Part shown: positions 45,886-55,456 of the stretch, in pieces
How positions within the stretch are numbered: position 1 is the stretch's first letter
Layout of the letters: each line of letters starts with the position of its first letter
NCBI RefSeq assembly: GCF_018904615.1
Contig: NZ_JADCNH010000023.1
Coordinates: forward strand, 1 to 64,000
Source: Verticiella alkaliphila
Lineage (GTDB): Bacteria > Pseudomonadota > Gammaproteobacteria > Burkholderiales > Burkholderiaceae_B
Direction of reading: 5' to 3'
Length of the DNA: 64,000 bases
Made by a program: the position numbers and the translations under genes
The notes under the pieces: model-generated
What the model was told of the DNA's origin: nothing
Seen by the model: the letters and a program-made list of their open reading frames with translations, nothing else
The model's database searches: none

Positions 45886-47043
45886 TCAGCGAATCGACGT
45901 CGTCGACGCGGCAGCCATGCTGGTTTGCAGCGCCTCGGCCCTGACCTCGACGTCCTCGGCCAGCCGATCCATGCCGGCCACAACGACGTTCTGGCCCGCT
46001 CGCAGACCGGACGCGACGCGGTAGCGGCCTTGCGTGAGCTCGCCCAATGTGATGCCCGTCAACTGCGCCTTGGCGCTGTCATCCACCGTCCAGACGTGCG
46101 GCTTGCCCTCGATCCGCACGACAGCCTGCTGCGGCACCGTCAGCGCATCGTCGTAGCTCACGAGCGGCAAGCGGGCGCGCACGAACATGCCGGGCAGCAG
46201 GTGCTGCTGCGGATTGTTCACCAGCACGCGCACGAGAAGATCGCCCGTGCCGGCATCCACGTTGATGCCGGAAAACAGGATGCGGCCCGATTCCTTATGC
46301 ACGGTGCCGTCGCTCTTCAGGATGGCGACCGGCAGCCCAGCCTGCGAGGACTCGGCCGCCATGGCTTCGCGCAACACCTTCCAGGATGCCGCCGGACGTC
46401 GCACGTCCACGTACACCTGATCGATCTGCTGCACGCGCGCCATCGGCGTGGTGTCGCCACTGGCCACCAGAGCCCCTTCGGTGACCAGGGCCTGGTCGAT
46501 GCGGCCAGAGATGGGCGTCTCAACGGTGGCGAACGTGAGGTCCAGCCGGCGGCGCGACAAGGTAGCGCGTGCCTGCGCCACGTCGGCCACCGCCTGCTGA
46601 CGCTCGGCCACCGCATCGTCATACGTCTGGCGGCTGACGGCATCCGCCTGGACGAGTGGCGCCATGCGTTCGACCCGCGTGCTGGCGCGCGATGCGGCCG
46701 CCTCGGCACGCTGCAGGGCCGCAACCGCGCTTTGCGCCTCCGCGCGCAAGGCGGCCGAGTCGATCTCGAAGAGTGGCTGCCCGGCGCGCACGTCGGCGCC
46801 CTGCTCGAACAGGCGCTTGCGCACGATGCCGCTCACCTGCGGTCGGATCTCGGCCACGCGGACTGGCGCCACACGCCCCGGCAGATCTTCCGTGAGGACG
46901 AGCCTGGCAGGGGTGACGGTCATCACGGCCACCAAGGGCCGGGGCGCGACGACAGGTGCCTCGCCGGCGCGGCCGCAACCTGTCAGGGCCGAAAATGTCA
47001 GCACCCACAATGCGCCCAGGCGGCGCCTACGTTCCATCTTCAT
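45886..47043 (-). CDS. RND efflux periplasmic adaptor (membrane fusion lipoprotein)
   Basis: 385 residues with a lipobox at Cys23 (SALTGC), a biotinyl-lipoyl domain (IRPQVSGIVRKRLFEQGADVRAG), a coiled-coil hairpin (QSAVAALQRAEAAASRAS...) and beta-barrel segments. It couples the RND pump to the outer-membrane factor. The ATG at 47043 has AAGGAA upstream. First gene of the efflux operon, divergent from an AdeRS-like two-component pair. Confidence 0.94.
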   Translation of the reverse strand: MKMERRRRLGALWVLTFSALTGCGRAGEAPVVAPRPLVAVMTVTPARLVLTEDLPGRVAPVRVAEIRPQVSGIVRKRLFEQGADVRAGQPLFEIDSAALRAEAQSAVAALQRAEAAASRASTRVERMAPLVQADAVSRQTYDDAVAERQQAVADVAQARATLSRRRLDLTFATVETPISGRIDQALVTEGALVASGDTTPMARVQQIDQVYVDVRRPAASWKVLREAMAAESSQAGLPVAILKSDGTVHKESGRILFSGINVDAGTGDLLVRVLVNNPQQHLLPGMFVRARLPLVSYDDALTVPQQAVVRIEGKPHVWTVDDSAKAQLTGITLGELTQGRYRVASGLRAGQNVVVAGMDRLAEDVEVRAEALQTSMAAASTTSIR

Positions 47044-47155
47044 GACGATTCCTTCATGGCGGGCGAAGGGCACCCGCGAGCAGGGAGGCAGTCTGAACAC
47101 GCACGGTGGGGTTTGTGCCGAGGGTGTGTGGAGATACGATGGAGGTCTTGATCGC

Positions 47156-47902
47156 ATGCCAGGTTTTCTTATGTCTACCGTTCCAGCGTCGCCCGACTCG
47201 GCCGATGCGCAAGCCCTGGTGCTCGTCGCCGAAGACGAACCCGAGATCGCCGAGATCCTGCAGGCCTACCTGCGCCGTGCCGGGCTGCGCACCGCGCATG
47301 CGCCGGACGGCCAGCGGGCACTGGACATGCACCTGTCGATGAAACCGGACCTCGTCCTGCTCGACGTGCAGATGCCCAAGCGGGACGGCTGGCAGGTGCT
47401 TGCCGAAATCCGTCACCGGGGCCAGACGCCCGTCATCATGCTCACTGCGATGGACCAGGACATCGACAAGCTGATGGGCCTGCGCAGCGGCGCGGACGAT
47501 TACGTCGTCAAGCCCTTCAACACGGCTGAGGTGGTGGCCCGCACGCAAGCGGTGCTGCGCCGCGCGATGGCGCAGACGCAAGTTCAGGCGCGCGTGCTGC
47601 GCGTGCCGCCCTTCGAGATCGACCTCGATCAGCATGAGGCGCTGGTTCACCTGGACGGCATCACCCACGCCCTATCGCTGACCCTGACCGAATTCCGACT
47701 GCTGACCCACCTGGCACGCGCGCCTCGCCGGGTGCACACCCGCGCAGAGCTGCTGGCCGCCTGCCTGCCAGAGGGCGACGCGCTGGAGCGCACCGTGGAC
47801 AGCCACATCAGCAAGCTGCGCAGGAAGCTGGAAAGCCTGGGCGTGGAAGGCACCCCCCTCGGCATCCGCGGCGTCGGCTATCGCCTGTGGGGCGCCGAAT
47901 GA
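47156..47902 (+). CDS. OmpR-family response regulator, AdeR/BaeR-like
   Basis: 248 residues. Receiver domain with Asp70 (LVLLDVQMPK) and the block TPVIMLTAMDQDIDKLMGL...GADDYVVKPFN, which closely matches Acinetobacter AdeR; the C-terminal winged helix ends with DALERTVDSHISKLRRKLE, again AdeR-like. It should activate the divergent MFP-RND-OMF operon. The start at 47156 has GGAGG ten bases upstream; the ATG at 47171 is an alternative. It overlaps the kinase start by four bases. Confidence 0.92.
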   Translation: MPGFLMSTVPASPDSADAQALVLVAEDEPEIAEILQAYLRRAGLRTAHAPDGQRALDMHLSMKPDLVLLDVQMPKRDGWQVLAEIRHRGQTPVIMLTAMDQDIDKLMGLRSGADDYVVKPFNTAEVVARTQAVLRRAMAQTQVQARVLRVPPFEIDLDQHEALVHLDGITHALSLTLTEFRLLTHLARAPRRVHTRAELLAACLPEGDALERTVDSHISKLRRKLESLGVEGTPLGIRGVGYRLWGAE

Positions 47903-48978
47903 AGCTCGCCGGCCTGAGCCGCCAGATCGCGCTCACGATGATGGCGATGGCTTTCGGCATCACCTTTCTGGTCGTGCTGACCTCCTACGTGGTCTTCTAC
48001 ATCGCGGTGAGCCTGTGGCCGGAGATCGTCGAGGAGACGAGCTGGATGCCGAACGCGCCCGACTGGGCCTGGATCGGTGTCAGCACCCTGGCGGGGCTGG
48101 CACTGGCGACGGTAGTAGGCCTGCACCTGGCACGCCGCATCCTGGTGCCGCTCAATTCCGTGACCGAGAGCATGCGCCGCGTGGCGCAGGGCGACCTCTC
48201 CGCGCGTGCGGTGGCAGGAGACCGCTCCCTGGGAGAGGCTGCGCACCTGGCGGACGACTTCAATGCCCTGGCCACGCAGCTGCAACGCGCCACGCAGGAG
48301 ATGACGTTCTGGAACGCGGCCATCGCGCATGAGCTGCGCACGCCGGTGACGATTCTGCGCGGGCGCCTGCAAGGCCTGGCCGAAGGTGTCTTCGCGCCGG
48401 ACGACACGCAGTTCCGCAGCCTGCTGAACCAGGTCGATGGCCTTGCGCGACTGATCGAAGACCTGCGGGCGGTGAGCCTGGCCGAGAGCGGGCACCTGCA
48501 TCTGAAGATCGAGGACACTGACCTCGCGGCGGAAGTCGAATCCGTGGCACAGGTGTGCCGGGACGCCCTGCAGTCCGCGGGAAAGTCCTTGGTACTCGAT
48601 CTTGACCGCGCGCCCATGCGTTGCGACGCCATGCGTATGCGCCAGGCGCTCCTGGCGCTGCTGGACAACGTGCGGCGGTATGCGGTGCCAGGCGGGGTGC
48701 GCATTCGCACGCGTCAGGACAACGGCTGGTGCGTGCTGCAGGTGGAAGACGACGGGCCGGGCATTGCGCCCGGCGCCGCGGCCCAGGTATTCACCGCATT
48801 TCGTCGCATGCGTGACGATGGCGAGCGCGGCGCCGACGCAGGCAGCGGCCTGGGCCTGGCCGTTGTGGCCGCGATTGCACGGGCGCACCAGGGGCAGGCC
48901 ACGTGCCAGGCATCGGTCCAGGGAGGCACTTGCTTCACGCTGCGTTGGCCGGTCAACGTGGCCCATGGCGCACGCTAG
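47899..48978 (+). CDS. Sensor histidine kinase, AdeS/BaeS-like
   Basis: 359 residues: two membrane helices (near 10-35 and 55-75) around a very short periplasmic loop, HAMP, the H-box FWNAAIAHELRTPVTILRG, and an ATPase domain with DDGPGI and GSGLGLAVV. The H-box matches AdeS. The tiny loop suggests it senses within the membrane or the cytoplasm. The N box reads LLDNVRRYA, a weak form of NAxKY. Pairs with the AdeR-like regulator. Confidence 0.9.
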   Translation: MKLAGLSRQIALTMMAMAFGITFLVVLTSYVVFYIAVSLWPEIVEETSWMPNAPDWAWIGVSTLAGLALATVVGLHLARRILVPLNSVTESMRRVAQGDLSARAVAGDRSLGEAAHLADDFNALATQLQRATQEMTFWNAAIAHELRTPVTILRGRLQGLAEGVFAPDDTQFRSLLNQVDGLARLIEDLRAVSLAESGHLHLKIEDTDLAAEVESVAQVCRDALQSAGKSLVLDLDRAPMRCDAMRMRQALLALLDNVRRYAVPGGVRIRTRQDNGWCVLQVEDDGPGIAPGAAAQVFTAFRRMRDDGERGADAGSGLGLAVVAAIARAHQGQATCQASVQGGTCFTLRWPVNVAHGAR

Positions 48979-49020
48979 ACCGCAGGATCTTCAGTATCTC
49001 TTTGGAAGGATGACATCGAT

Positions 49021-49953
49021 ATGCCTATCTCGATTCTGGTGTTGTGTGAGCTCGGCCAAGCCCACAAGGACGCGCTATCCCAGCGCTATCACCCCGTCTT
49101 CGCCACCACACCCGAACAACGCGCCCAGGCCCTCAAGGCCGACGGCGCCACGTTCGATGTCGTGCTCACCATCGGTCTGCTTGGACTGCGCGCGGACGAG
49201 ATCGACCAGCTCCCGCGGCTGCGCCTGATCGCCACCCTGGGCGCGGGCTACGAGAACGTGAACGTGGCTGCGGCACAGGCGCGCGGCATCTGCGTGGCCA
49301 ATGGCCGCGGCGCCAACGACGAGTGCGTGGCCGACCACGCGATGGGCATGATCATCGCCACGATGCGCAACTTCCAGACGCTGGATCGGCTCTGCCGCGC
49401 TGGCGTCTGGCGCACCGCCATCCCGCTGCCGCCGCACGTGTCGGGCAAACGCCTGGGCATCCTCGGCCTCGGGGCCATCGGCGAACGCACCGCCGCCCGG
49501 GCCCAAGCCTTTCGCATGCCGATCGGCTACCACAACCGCCGGCCAAGGCCCGAGCTGGGCTACACCTACTTCGACAGCGCCTTGGACCTGGCCGGCTGGT
49601 GCGACGTGCTGGTGTGCGCCATGCCCGGCGGTGCTGAGACTCGGCACATGGTCAATGCCGAGGTGCTGCGTGCCTTGGGCCCGACCGGCTATCTCGTCAA
49701 CGTCGGGCGCGGCAGCATCGTGGATACGCAGGCGCTTGCGGTGGCGCTGCGCGACGGCAGCATCGCGGGTGCGGCGCTGGATGTCTATGAGAGCGAGCCC
49801 GCACCGCCCGAAGCGTTGCTGGGGCTGGACCGCTTGCTGCTCACGCCACACGTCGGCGGTTGGTCGCCCGAGGCGATCGATGCGCAGTTCGAGATCTTTC
49901 TGCAGAACGTGGATGGCGTCATGTCCGGGCGGGGGGCGGTGACGCCGGTGTGA
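49021..49953 (+). CDS. D-2-hydroxyacid dehydrogenase (GhrB/hydroxypyruvate reductase-like)
   Basis: 310 residues with the NAD(P)-binding motif LGILGLGAIGERTA and the three catalytic residues in the expected blocks: Arg (LVNVGRGSIVD), Glu (DVYESEP) and His (LLTPHVGGWS). It reduces glyoxylate, hydroxypyruvate or similar 2-keto acids. The start has GGAAGGA upstream. It is convergent with the Bug-sulfatase operon. Confidence 0.92.
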   Translation: MPISILVLCELGQAHKDALSQRYHPVFATTPEQRAQALKADGATFDVVLTIGLLGLRADEIDQLPRLRLIATLGAGYENVNVAAAQARGICVANGRGANDECVADHAMGMIIATMRNFQTLDRLCRAGVWRTAIPLPPHVSGKRLGILGLGAIGERTAARAQAFRMPIGYHNRRPRPELGYTYFDSALDLAGWCDVLVCAMPGGAETRHMVNAEVLRALGPTGYLVNVGRGSIVDTQALAVALRDGSIAGAALDVYESEPAPPEALLGLDRLLLTPHVGGWSPEAIDAQFEIFLQNVDGVMSGRGAVTPV

Positions 49954-49995
49954 GCGGAGTAGCCCCGTCGCCAGCACCGCGCGCGGCTCGGCGCC

Positions 49996-50988
49996 TCACC
50001 CCACCTTCAGCGGCGACACCTTTGCAAACTGCTGCCAGTGCTCGAGTTCCTGCTGGATGAGCGCGGCGAACTGCGCGGGCCGATTCGGCTCGGCCGTGGT
50101 CATGCCCAGGTCAAGCAAGCGCGCCCGCACTGAAGGATCAGCGATCAACGTCATCAACGCAGCGTTCCACGCGTCGATCACCGACGCCGGCGTCCCAGCG
50201 GGAGCCACCACACCCTCCCACTCTCGCAATTCCAAACCACGCAGCCCCCGCTCCGCCAACGTCGGGACGTCGGGCAGGCTGGCCAGGCGCTCGGGGCTCG
50301 TCACCGCCAGTGCACGCAGGCGGCCGGAGCGCACCAGCGGCGCTGCCACGGGGGCCGTGGCGAACATGAAGTCCACCTGGTTGCCCATGAGACTCGTCAT
50401 CGCCTCGGACGGCCCCTTGAATGGCACGTGCAACACATTGGCCTTCACGGCCCGCGCAAAGGATTCGCCCAGCAGGTGCGCCGGCGAGCCATTGCCGCCC
50501 GATCCATACGTGCGCTTGCCATCCTTCGCATCGGCTGACGTGAGCAACTGATCCATGCTCTGGATGGGCGAATCGGCCGGCACCACGAGCACGTTGTAGA
50601 GCCACACCAAGTTGGCCACGGGCGCCAGATCGCGCGCCGTGTCGTAGGGCATGGCCTCGATGAGCTGGGGCAACACCGTGTGCGTGAGGAACAGAATCCC
50701 AACCGTATGGCCATCCGGCTCGGCTTTGGCTACCGCCTGCATGCCAATCATGCCCGTGGCACCCGGGCGGTTCTCGACCAGAATGGGCTGTGACCAGTGC
50801 CGCGACAGGCCTTCGGCGACAAGGCGGGCCAGCACGTCGGGCGGACTGCCGGGCGGCAGCGGCACGATGATGCGCACGGGTTTGGTGGGAAACGCGCCCG
50901 ACGCCGGCTGGGCCCACGCGGGCGCCCGACAGGCTGCGCCCAGCGCACCCAGCATCAACGCATGAAGAATCTGACGTCTAGCGATCAT
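49996..50988 (-). CDS. Bug-family periplasmic solute receptor (TctC-like)
   Basis: 330 residues with a signal peptide (RRQILHALMLGALGAACRAPAWAQ) and the Bug fold: FPTKPVRIIVPLPPGSPPD near residue 33 and VENRPGATGMIGMQAV near 78. These proteins capture small carboxylates or aromatics for TctAB-type carriers. Its start overlaps the end of the cupin gene by 11 bases, so it is the last gene of the sulfatase-cupin-Bug operon. It has no adjacent TctA/TctB; the tctBA pair at 31.9-33.9 kb could be its partner. Confidence 0.93.
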   Translation of the reverse strand: MIARRQILHALMLGALGAACRAPAWAQPASGAFPTKPVRIIVPLPPGSPPDVLARLVAEGLSRHWSQPILVENRPGATGMIGMQAVAKAEPDGHTVGILFLTHTVLPQLIEAMPYDTARDLAPVANLVWLYNVLVVPADSPIQSMDQLLTSADAKDGKRTYGSGGNGSPAHLLGESFARAVKANVLHVPFKGPSEAMTSLMGNQVDFMFATAPVAAPLVRSGRLRALAVTSPERLASLPDVPTLAERGLRGLELREWEGVVAPAGTPASVIDAWNAALMTLIADPSVRARLLDLGMTTAEPNRPAQFAALIQQELEHWQQFAKVSPLKVG

Positions 50989-51496
50989 GATGTGCCACCC
51001 CTTCCCTGTCGATGGATTCGGCGTCGCGCAGCCCCGACGCCACGGCAGCCGCTGACGACACGGGCGGCAGAAAGACCACGTCGTACTCCCGGGCGATGTT
51101 CACCACCTCGGCCGGGCTGGCGACATTGTGAATGCGTCGATAGAGCTCGAGCAACTTCCCGGCAGGCGCGGCCCAGAACAAGGCTTTGGCGGGCAGCCCG
51201 GAGTTGTTGAAGAACGCATGCGGAATGCCGCGCGGCATGCGCACCAGGTCGCCGGCATGGGCGCACTGCGGCTTGCCGTCCAGGATCAGGTCGATGCGGC
51301 CTTCGAGCACATAGATGTACTCGTCCTGCAGCGGGTGTACGTGCGGCGGCACGAAGGTCTCTTCCGGGAAGGTCGCGTGCCAACTGATGCTGTCCTCGCT
51401 CACCTGTTTGGGGGTGTACACCTGTCCCAGGATGTTCCAGGACACACTGTCCAGACTCTCGTTCCTGCGGGTGATGTCGGCGGTTTCATGCAGCAT
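50978..51496 (-). CDS. Single-domain cupin protein
   Basis: 172 residues with a cupin motif 1 (PPHVHPLQDEYIYVLEGRIDL) and motif 2 (PRGIPHAFFNN), giving two or three His ligands and a Glu-like position for one metal ion. It could be a small dioxygenase, isomerase or sensor. The ATG at 51496 has AAGGAG upstream. It overlaps the sulfatase stop by 11 bases and the Bug start by 11 bases; such tight coupling implies one shared pathway. Confidence 0.88.
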   Translation of the reverse strand: MLHETADITRRNESLDSVSWNILGQVYTPKQVSEDSISWHATFPEETFVPPHVHPLQDEYIYVLEGRIDLILDGKPQCAHAGDLVRMPRGIPHAFFNNSGLPAKALFWAAPAGKLLELYRRIHNVASPAEVVNIAREYDVVFLPPVSSAAAVASGLRDAESIDREGVAHHDR

Positions 51497-53195
51497 CGGA
51501 AGCTCCTTCAGGGGCGGTGAGCCTGTCCAGCGTCGAGGCCACCAGCGGGTTGTGCGAGGCAAAGCGGGGTTTGAACTGCTGCCGTGCGTCGATCAGATCG
51601 GCTTCATCCCAATACCCGATCAGGATGCCGCCCTCTGCGATGCGCGCCTGCACTTCGACCGATTCGATGGCCTGGTCCGAGACGGTGACGCGCTGACGCG
51701 GCCGGCGTGCCCAGCAGAACAAGGCTTCGTGCAGACGCGCCCGCGCGGCGACGTGCTCGGCTTGCTCCGATGCGCCCAGGTCGTGGAACTCATCCGGATC
51801 CCGCTGCAGATCGAACAGCATCGGCCGGTAGTTCTCGAAGAGCACATACTTCCAGCGGCCATCGAAGATCATGCGCATCCAAGAATCGATGGGCTTGCTG
51901 CCCAGGCGGATGCGCGAATCCTGAAAGGCAAAGTCGTATTCGCACACCACGGCCTCGCGCCAATCGGCCGGGGTCTGGCCAAAGAGCCAGGGCCGCAGCG
52001 AACGCCCGTCCATCACATGCGGCACGGGTGCGCCGCCATAGACATCCAGGAAGGTGGGCGCGATATCCACGGCCTCGACCAGCGCATCGCAGCGCGTGCC
52101 GCGCGTGGCGTCGGCGCGCGGGTCCGGATCCACCACGATGAGCGGACAGCGAATCACCGGCTCGTGGAACAAGTCCTTCTCGCCCATCCAGTGATCGCCC
52201 AGGTAATCCCCGTGGTCCGAAGTAAAGACGATCAGGGTGTTGTCCATCAGGCCACGCTCTTGCATGAAGGCAAAGAGCAGCCCCAGTTGATCGTCGATCT
52301 GCTTGATGAGCCCCATGTAGCCCGGCATCACCGTCTCGCGCACGCCGTCCTTCGAGAAGGTCTGGGATACTCGGTGCTCCATCATGGCGGCGTAGACCGG
52401 GTGAGCGTCCTCGCGCTCGGCGTCGCTGCGCTTGACCGGCAAGGCATGTTCAGGCCCGTACAGGCTGGCGTAGGGCTCTGGCACAATGTAGGGCCAATGC
52501 GGCTTGATGTAGGACAGGTGCATGCACCAGGGCTGATCGCCCGCTTCGCGCATGAAGTCCATCGCGCGCCGGGTGATGTAGGGCGTCTCGGAATGCTCGT
52601 CGTCGATGCGCGCCGCGCGGTTGCTGTACTTCAGGAACCAGCCCGAGCGCAGCGTGCCGTCCTCATCCTCGGTGCTGTTGGCCCACTGCTCCCACGGGTT
52701 GTCGCCCGCGTAGCCCTGGCTGCGCAGATAGTCGTTGTAGGCAGGATCCGGATCGTGGCCGGAATACGGATGGATGCCGTCATCGCGCTCGTACGGGTCG
52801 AAGCCGCATTGCGCGATCCGGACGCCCACCTGGGATTCCGGATCGATGCCCAGGCGCGACATGCCGGCCGCATCGGCCCGCATGTGCGTCTTGCCCACCA
52901 GCACGGAGCGCACGCCCAGCGGGCGCAGGTGATCGCCGATCGTCATTTCGCCCGCCTTCAAGGGCACGAAATTCCAGCTGGCGCCGTGCGCGTGCACATA
53001 TCGCCCGGTGTAGTAACTCATGCGCGACGGCCCGCACACCGGCGAATTCACATACGCGCGGTCAAAGATCACGCCACGCTTGGCGAGGGCGTCGAGATGG
53101 GGCGTGTGCAGGTGCGGGTGGCCGAAGCACGACAGATGGTCGGCGCGCAGCTGATCACACATGATGAAGAGGATGTTCTGGGTGGCTGGCTTCAC
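51486..53195 (-). CDS. Sulfatase / phosphonate-monoester-hydrolase family enzyme
   Basis: 569 residues of the alkaline-phosphatase/sulfatase fold: ILFIMCDQLRADHLSC (metal Asp), the formylglycine motif CGPSR within NSPVCGPSRMSYYTGR, and FTSDHGDYLGDH with metal ligands. Cys in CGPSR must be converted to formylglycine by an FGE or anaerobic system elsewhere. No export signal is seen, so it may be cytoplasmic and hydrolyse an imported sulfate or phosphonate ester. The GTG at 53195, with GGAG upstream, is preferred over ATG codons further upstream. Confidence 0.9.
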   Translation of the reverse strand: MKPATQNILFIMCDQLRADHLSCFGHPHLHTPHLDALAKRGVIFDRAYVNSPVCGPSRMSYYTGRYVHAHGASWNFVPLKAGEMTIGDHLRPLGVRSVLVGKTHMRADAAGMSRLGIDPESQVGVRIAQCGFDPYERDDGIHPYSGHDPDPAYNDYLRSQGYAGDNPWEQWANSTEDEDGTLRSGWFLKYSNRAARIDDEHSETPYITRRAMDFMREAGDQPWCMHLSYIKPHWPYIVPEPYASLYGPEHALPVKRSDAEREDAHPVYAAMMEHRVSQTFSKDGVRETVMPGYMGLIKQIDDQLGLLFAFMQERGLMDNTLIVFTSDHGDYLGDHWMGEKDLFHEPVIRCPLIVVDPDPRADATRGTRCDALVEAVDIAPTFLDVYGGAPVPHVMDGRSLRPWLFGQTPADWREAVVCEYDFAFQDSRIRLGSKPIDSWMRMIFDGRWKYVLFENYRPMLFDLQRDPDEFHDLGASEQAEHVAARARLHEALFCWARRPRQRVTVSDQAIESVEVQARIAEGGILIGYWDEADLIDARQQFKPRFASHNPLVASTLDRLTAPEGASDAA

Positions 53196-53333
53196 GAGGC
53201 GCTCCGGTCTGTTCCCGATGGACAAGCCCATGGTAGGAAGGCCGCAGCTCGAACGGTAGTCGCGCAAAGTGAAGTCGATTACCATGGGTTATCACTCCGG
53301 ACGGCAGCGCCTGCGCGCCCTAGGGAAAACGCC

Positions 53334-54236
53334 ATGCGCCTGCAACACCTCCACCTGCTCCTGAGCATCGCGCAGACGGGCAGCCTGCGCGCCTCGGCCG
53401 AGGCCATGCACGTGACCCAGCCCGCGCTGACCAAGGCGTTGAAACAGCTGGAGGAGGAGCTGGGCACGACGCTGGTATTGCGCACGCCCAAGGGGGCGCG
53501 ACTGGCGCCGGCTGGCGAAGCCCTGGCCGCACGTGCCGCCATCATCGTGCGGGAACTGGATCGGGCCCGCGAAGACGTGAACTGGCATGTGCATCACGCC
53601 GAGGCCACGCTGAACGTCGGCGTCTCTCCCGCCGCTGCCATGATCCTGGCGCCCCCCGCGGTGGCGCGCTACCAGACGCGCTGGCCCAAGGTGCGCGTGC
53701 GCCTGCTGGACGCGCTCTACCCCGTTGCCCTGACCCAGCTGCGATCCGGCGAACTCGACCTAGCGCTCGGCCCTCTGCCCGCCGCCGCCCTGGGCCGCGA
53801 TCTCCAGGCCCGCACGCTGATCGACAGCCCGCAGGTACTGGCCGCGCGTGCCGGCCATCCCCTGGCACGGACCCGGCGCCTGGCAGACTTGCGGCAGGCG
53901 CAGTGGATCATCACGGGGCCGCAGCATGGGCCGGGGGATCCGGCCACGCTGGGTGGCGAGCTATGGCAGGACGCGCCGGCGCGGATTGGGCTGGAGTGCA
54001 GCTCGTTCTCCACGCTGCTCGCGTTGCTGCCGGAAGTCGATGCGGTGGCGTTGCTGCCGAAGCGCATCTTCGACGCGCATGCGGCGAATGCCGGGCTGGT
54101 GGCGTTGCCGATCGACGAGGCGCTGCCGGTAACGCAGATCCATGCGTTTGTCAGGACGGATGTGCCGCTGAGCGTGCCGGCGCAGCGGTTCTTGGATGCC
54201 GTGGAGGCGCAGGCGCAGCGGATGCGGGGGGTGTAG
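53334..54236 (+). CDS. LysR-family transcriptional regulator
   Basis: 300 residues: N-terminal helix-turn-helix (LHLLLSIAQTGSLRASAEAM, then VTQPALTKALKQLEEELGTTL) and a substrate-binding domain. The TQPALTKALKQLE motif resembles the CbbR/GbpR-like group that senses aromatic or sugar metabolites. It is divergent from the sulfatase-cupin-Bug operon and most likely regulates it. The start has AGGGA seven bases upstream. Confidence 0.92.
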   Translation: MRLQHLHLLLSIAQTGSLRASAEAMHVTQPALTKALKQLEEELGTTLVLRTPKGARLAPAGEALAARAAIIVRELDRAREDVNWHVHHAEATLNVGVSPAAAMILAPPAVARYQTRWPKVRVRLLDALYPVALTQLRSGELDLALGPLPAAALGRDLQARTLIDSPQVLAARAGHPLARTRRLADLRQAQWIITGPQHGPGDPATLGGELWQDAPARIGLECSSFSTLLALLPEVDAVALLPKRIFDAHAANAGLVALPIDEALPVTQIHAFVRTDVPLSVPAQRFLDAVEAQAQRMRGV

Positions 54237-54320
54237 TCGATGTCGCCTGGCGATGGCACGCCGGTTCAGTGACCTGCTTGCGCGTGAATGGCGGCTATTC
54301 GCCCGGCGGCCTGGCGCGGT

Positions 54321-55175
54321 TCAGACGGACTTGGATGCGTGCCGTTCGGTCACCTGCGCCCACAACGTTTCCCATTGCGCATTCATCGGTGGCGTCAGCG
54401 CATCCCAATCTTGGAGCAATGTGAAGTGATCCGCCCCTGCCACTTCCACGCACTGGCTGGGGTTGCCCTGTGCCTGCCATGCCGTGTGCATGTCCCGGTT
54501 CTGGCGTAGGAATTCGGACGTCTCGTCGGCCCCCACCATCCACACGGCTGGCAGATCGAGCGCCTTCGCCCGCGTGAGCGGCGACATCGCCTGCGCCGCT
54601 TCCGGCGTCAACTGCAAGCGCTCGTTCAGCGTCGTCTCGCACAGCGGTGCGAGATCGTAGATGCCGCTTATCGCCCAGATGCCGTCCACCCGGCCCCGCC
54701 CCTGCAGGAGATTGCCCGCACGCAACGCCATCTCACACGCCAGATGCCCGCCCGCCGAATGCCCGGCCACCACCAGGGGTAGACGAAGCCACTCGGGCAT
54801 CACCCCATGCGCCGCCGCCAGCGCCGGCGCCACGGCATCCACCAGCGCGGCCAAGCTCACGTCCGGGCACAGCGGATAGTTCGCGAACACCGCGTGCAGG
54901 CCACGGGCATTCAGCCCCGAGGCCAGCCAACGAAACACGGACTTGTCGCGAGACTGCCAGTAGCCGGCGTGCAGGTAGAGCAGCACGCCGCGCGCGGGTT
55001 GCGTCGATGGGAAGGCATCCAGCCGCTGACGTGAATGCGGGCCGTAGGGCACGTCCAGCATGGCATCTGCGCGTTGGGCAACGGCGTCGCTGTCTTGCAT
55101 GAAGGTCTGGATCAGGGCCGGATAGTGCGGGCGGCCTTGGCCTTCGACGTATTCGAACTGGGGCGTGGTGGACAT
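54321..55175 (-). CDS. Alpha/beta hydrolase, kynurenine-formamidase-like
   Basis: 284 residues with an oxyanion-type HAGYW motif and nucleophile GHSAGG, then an acid Asp near VGADETSEF and His in AGADHFTLL. The HxGYW pattern is typical of the alpha/beta-hydrolase kynurenine formamidases. The ATG at 55175 has GGGAG upstream. There are no tryptophan genes nearby, so the substrate is uncertain. Confidence 0.88.
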   Translation of the reverse strand: MSTTPQFEYVEGQGRPHYPALIQTFMQDSDAVAQRADAMLDVPYGPHSRQRLDAFPSTQPARGVLLYLHAGYWQSRDKSVFRWLASGLNARGLHAVFANYPLCPDVSLAALVDAVAPALAAAHGVMPEWLRLPLVVAGHSAGGHLACEMALRAGNLLQGRGRVDGIWAISGIYDLAPLCETTLNERLQLTPEAAQAMSPLTRAKALDLPAVWMVGADETSEFLRQNRDMHTAWQAQGNPSQCVEVAGADHFTLLQDWDALTPPMNAQWETLWAQVTERHASKSV

Positions 55176-55456
55176 GCAAGGCTCCCGATGGATGACGGCA
55201 TCGACTTGGCGGATCGTCTCATGAAGCGGGGGGTTTTGACACAGAGGGGCGACATCCGGCTCCGGCGTGCGCGTGCTCGAATGCGCGGCCACCGGATTAA
55301 AAGTCCGATGCTCTGACGCTTTATCCAGTCGTCCAGCTCACCGTGGCGGCCGCGCTCGATTCGACAAGGCCGAACTCGGGGATCGAGCGCCTGTACGCTC
55401 CCTTGCACAGTCCGTTTCTGAAAGCCGCACGGCAGCCAGACCGATATCGTGCGTGC

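Noticed and set aside
51315-53333. Upstream part of a plus-strand frame joined to the LysR gene
   Set aside because: Only the part from 53334 is LysR-like; the rest lies opposite the sulfatase and cupin genes and is antisense.
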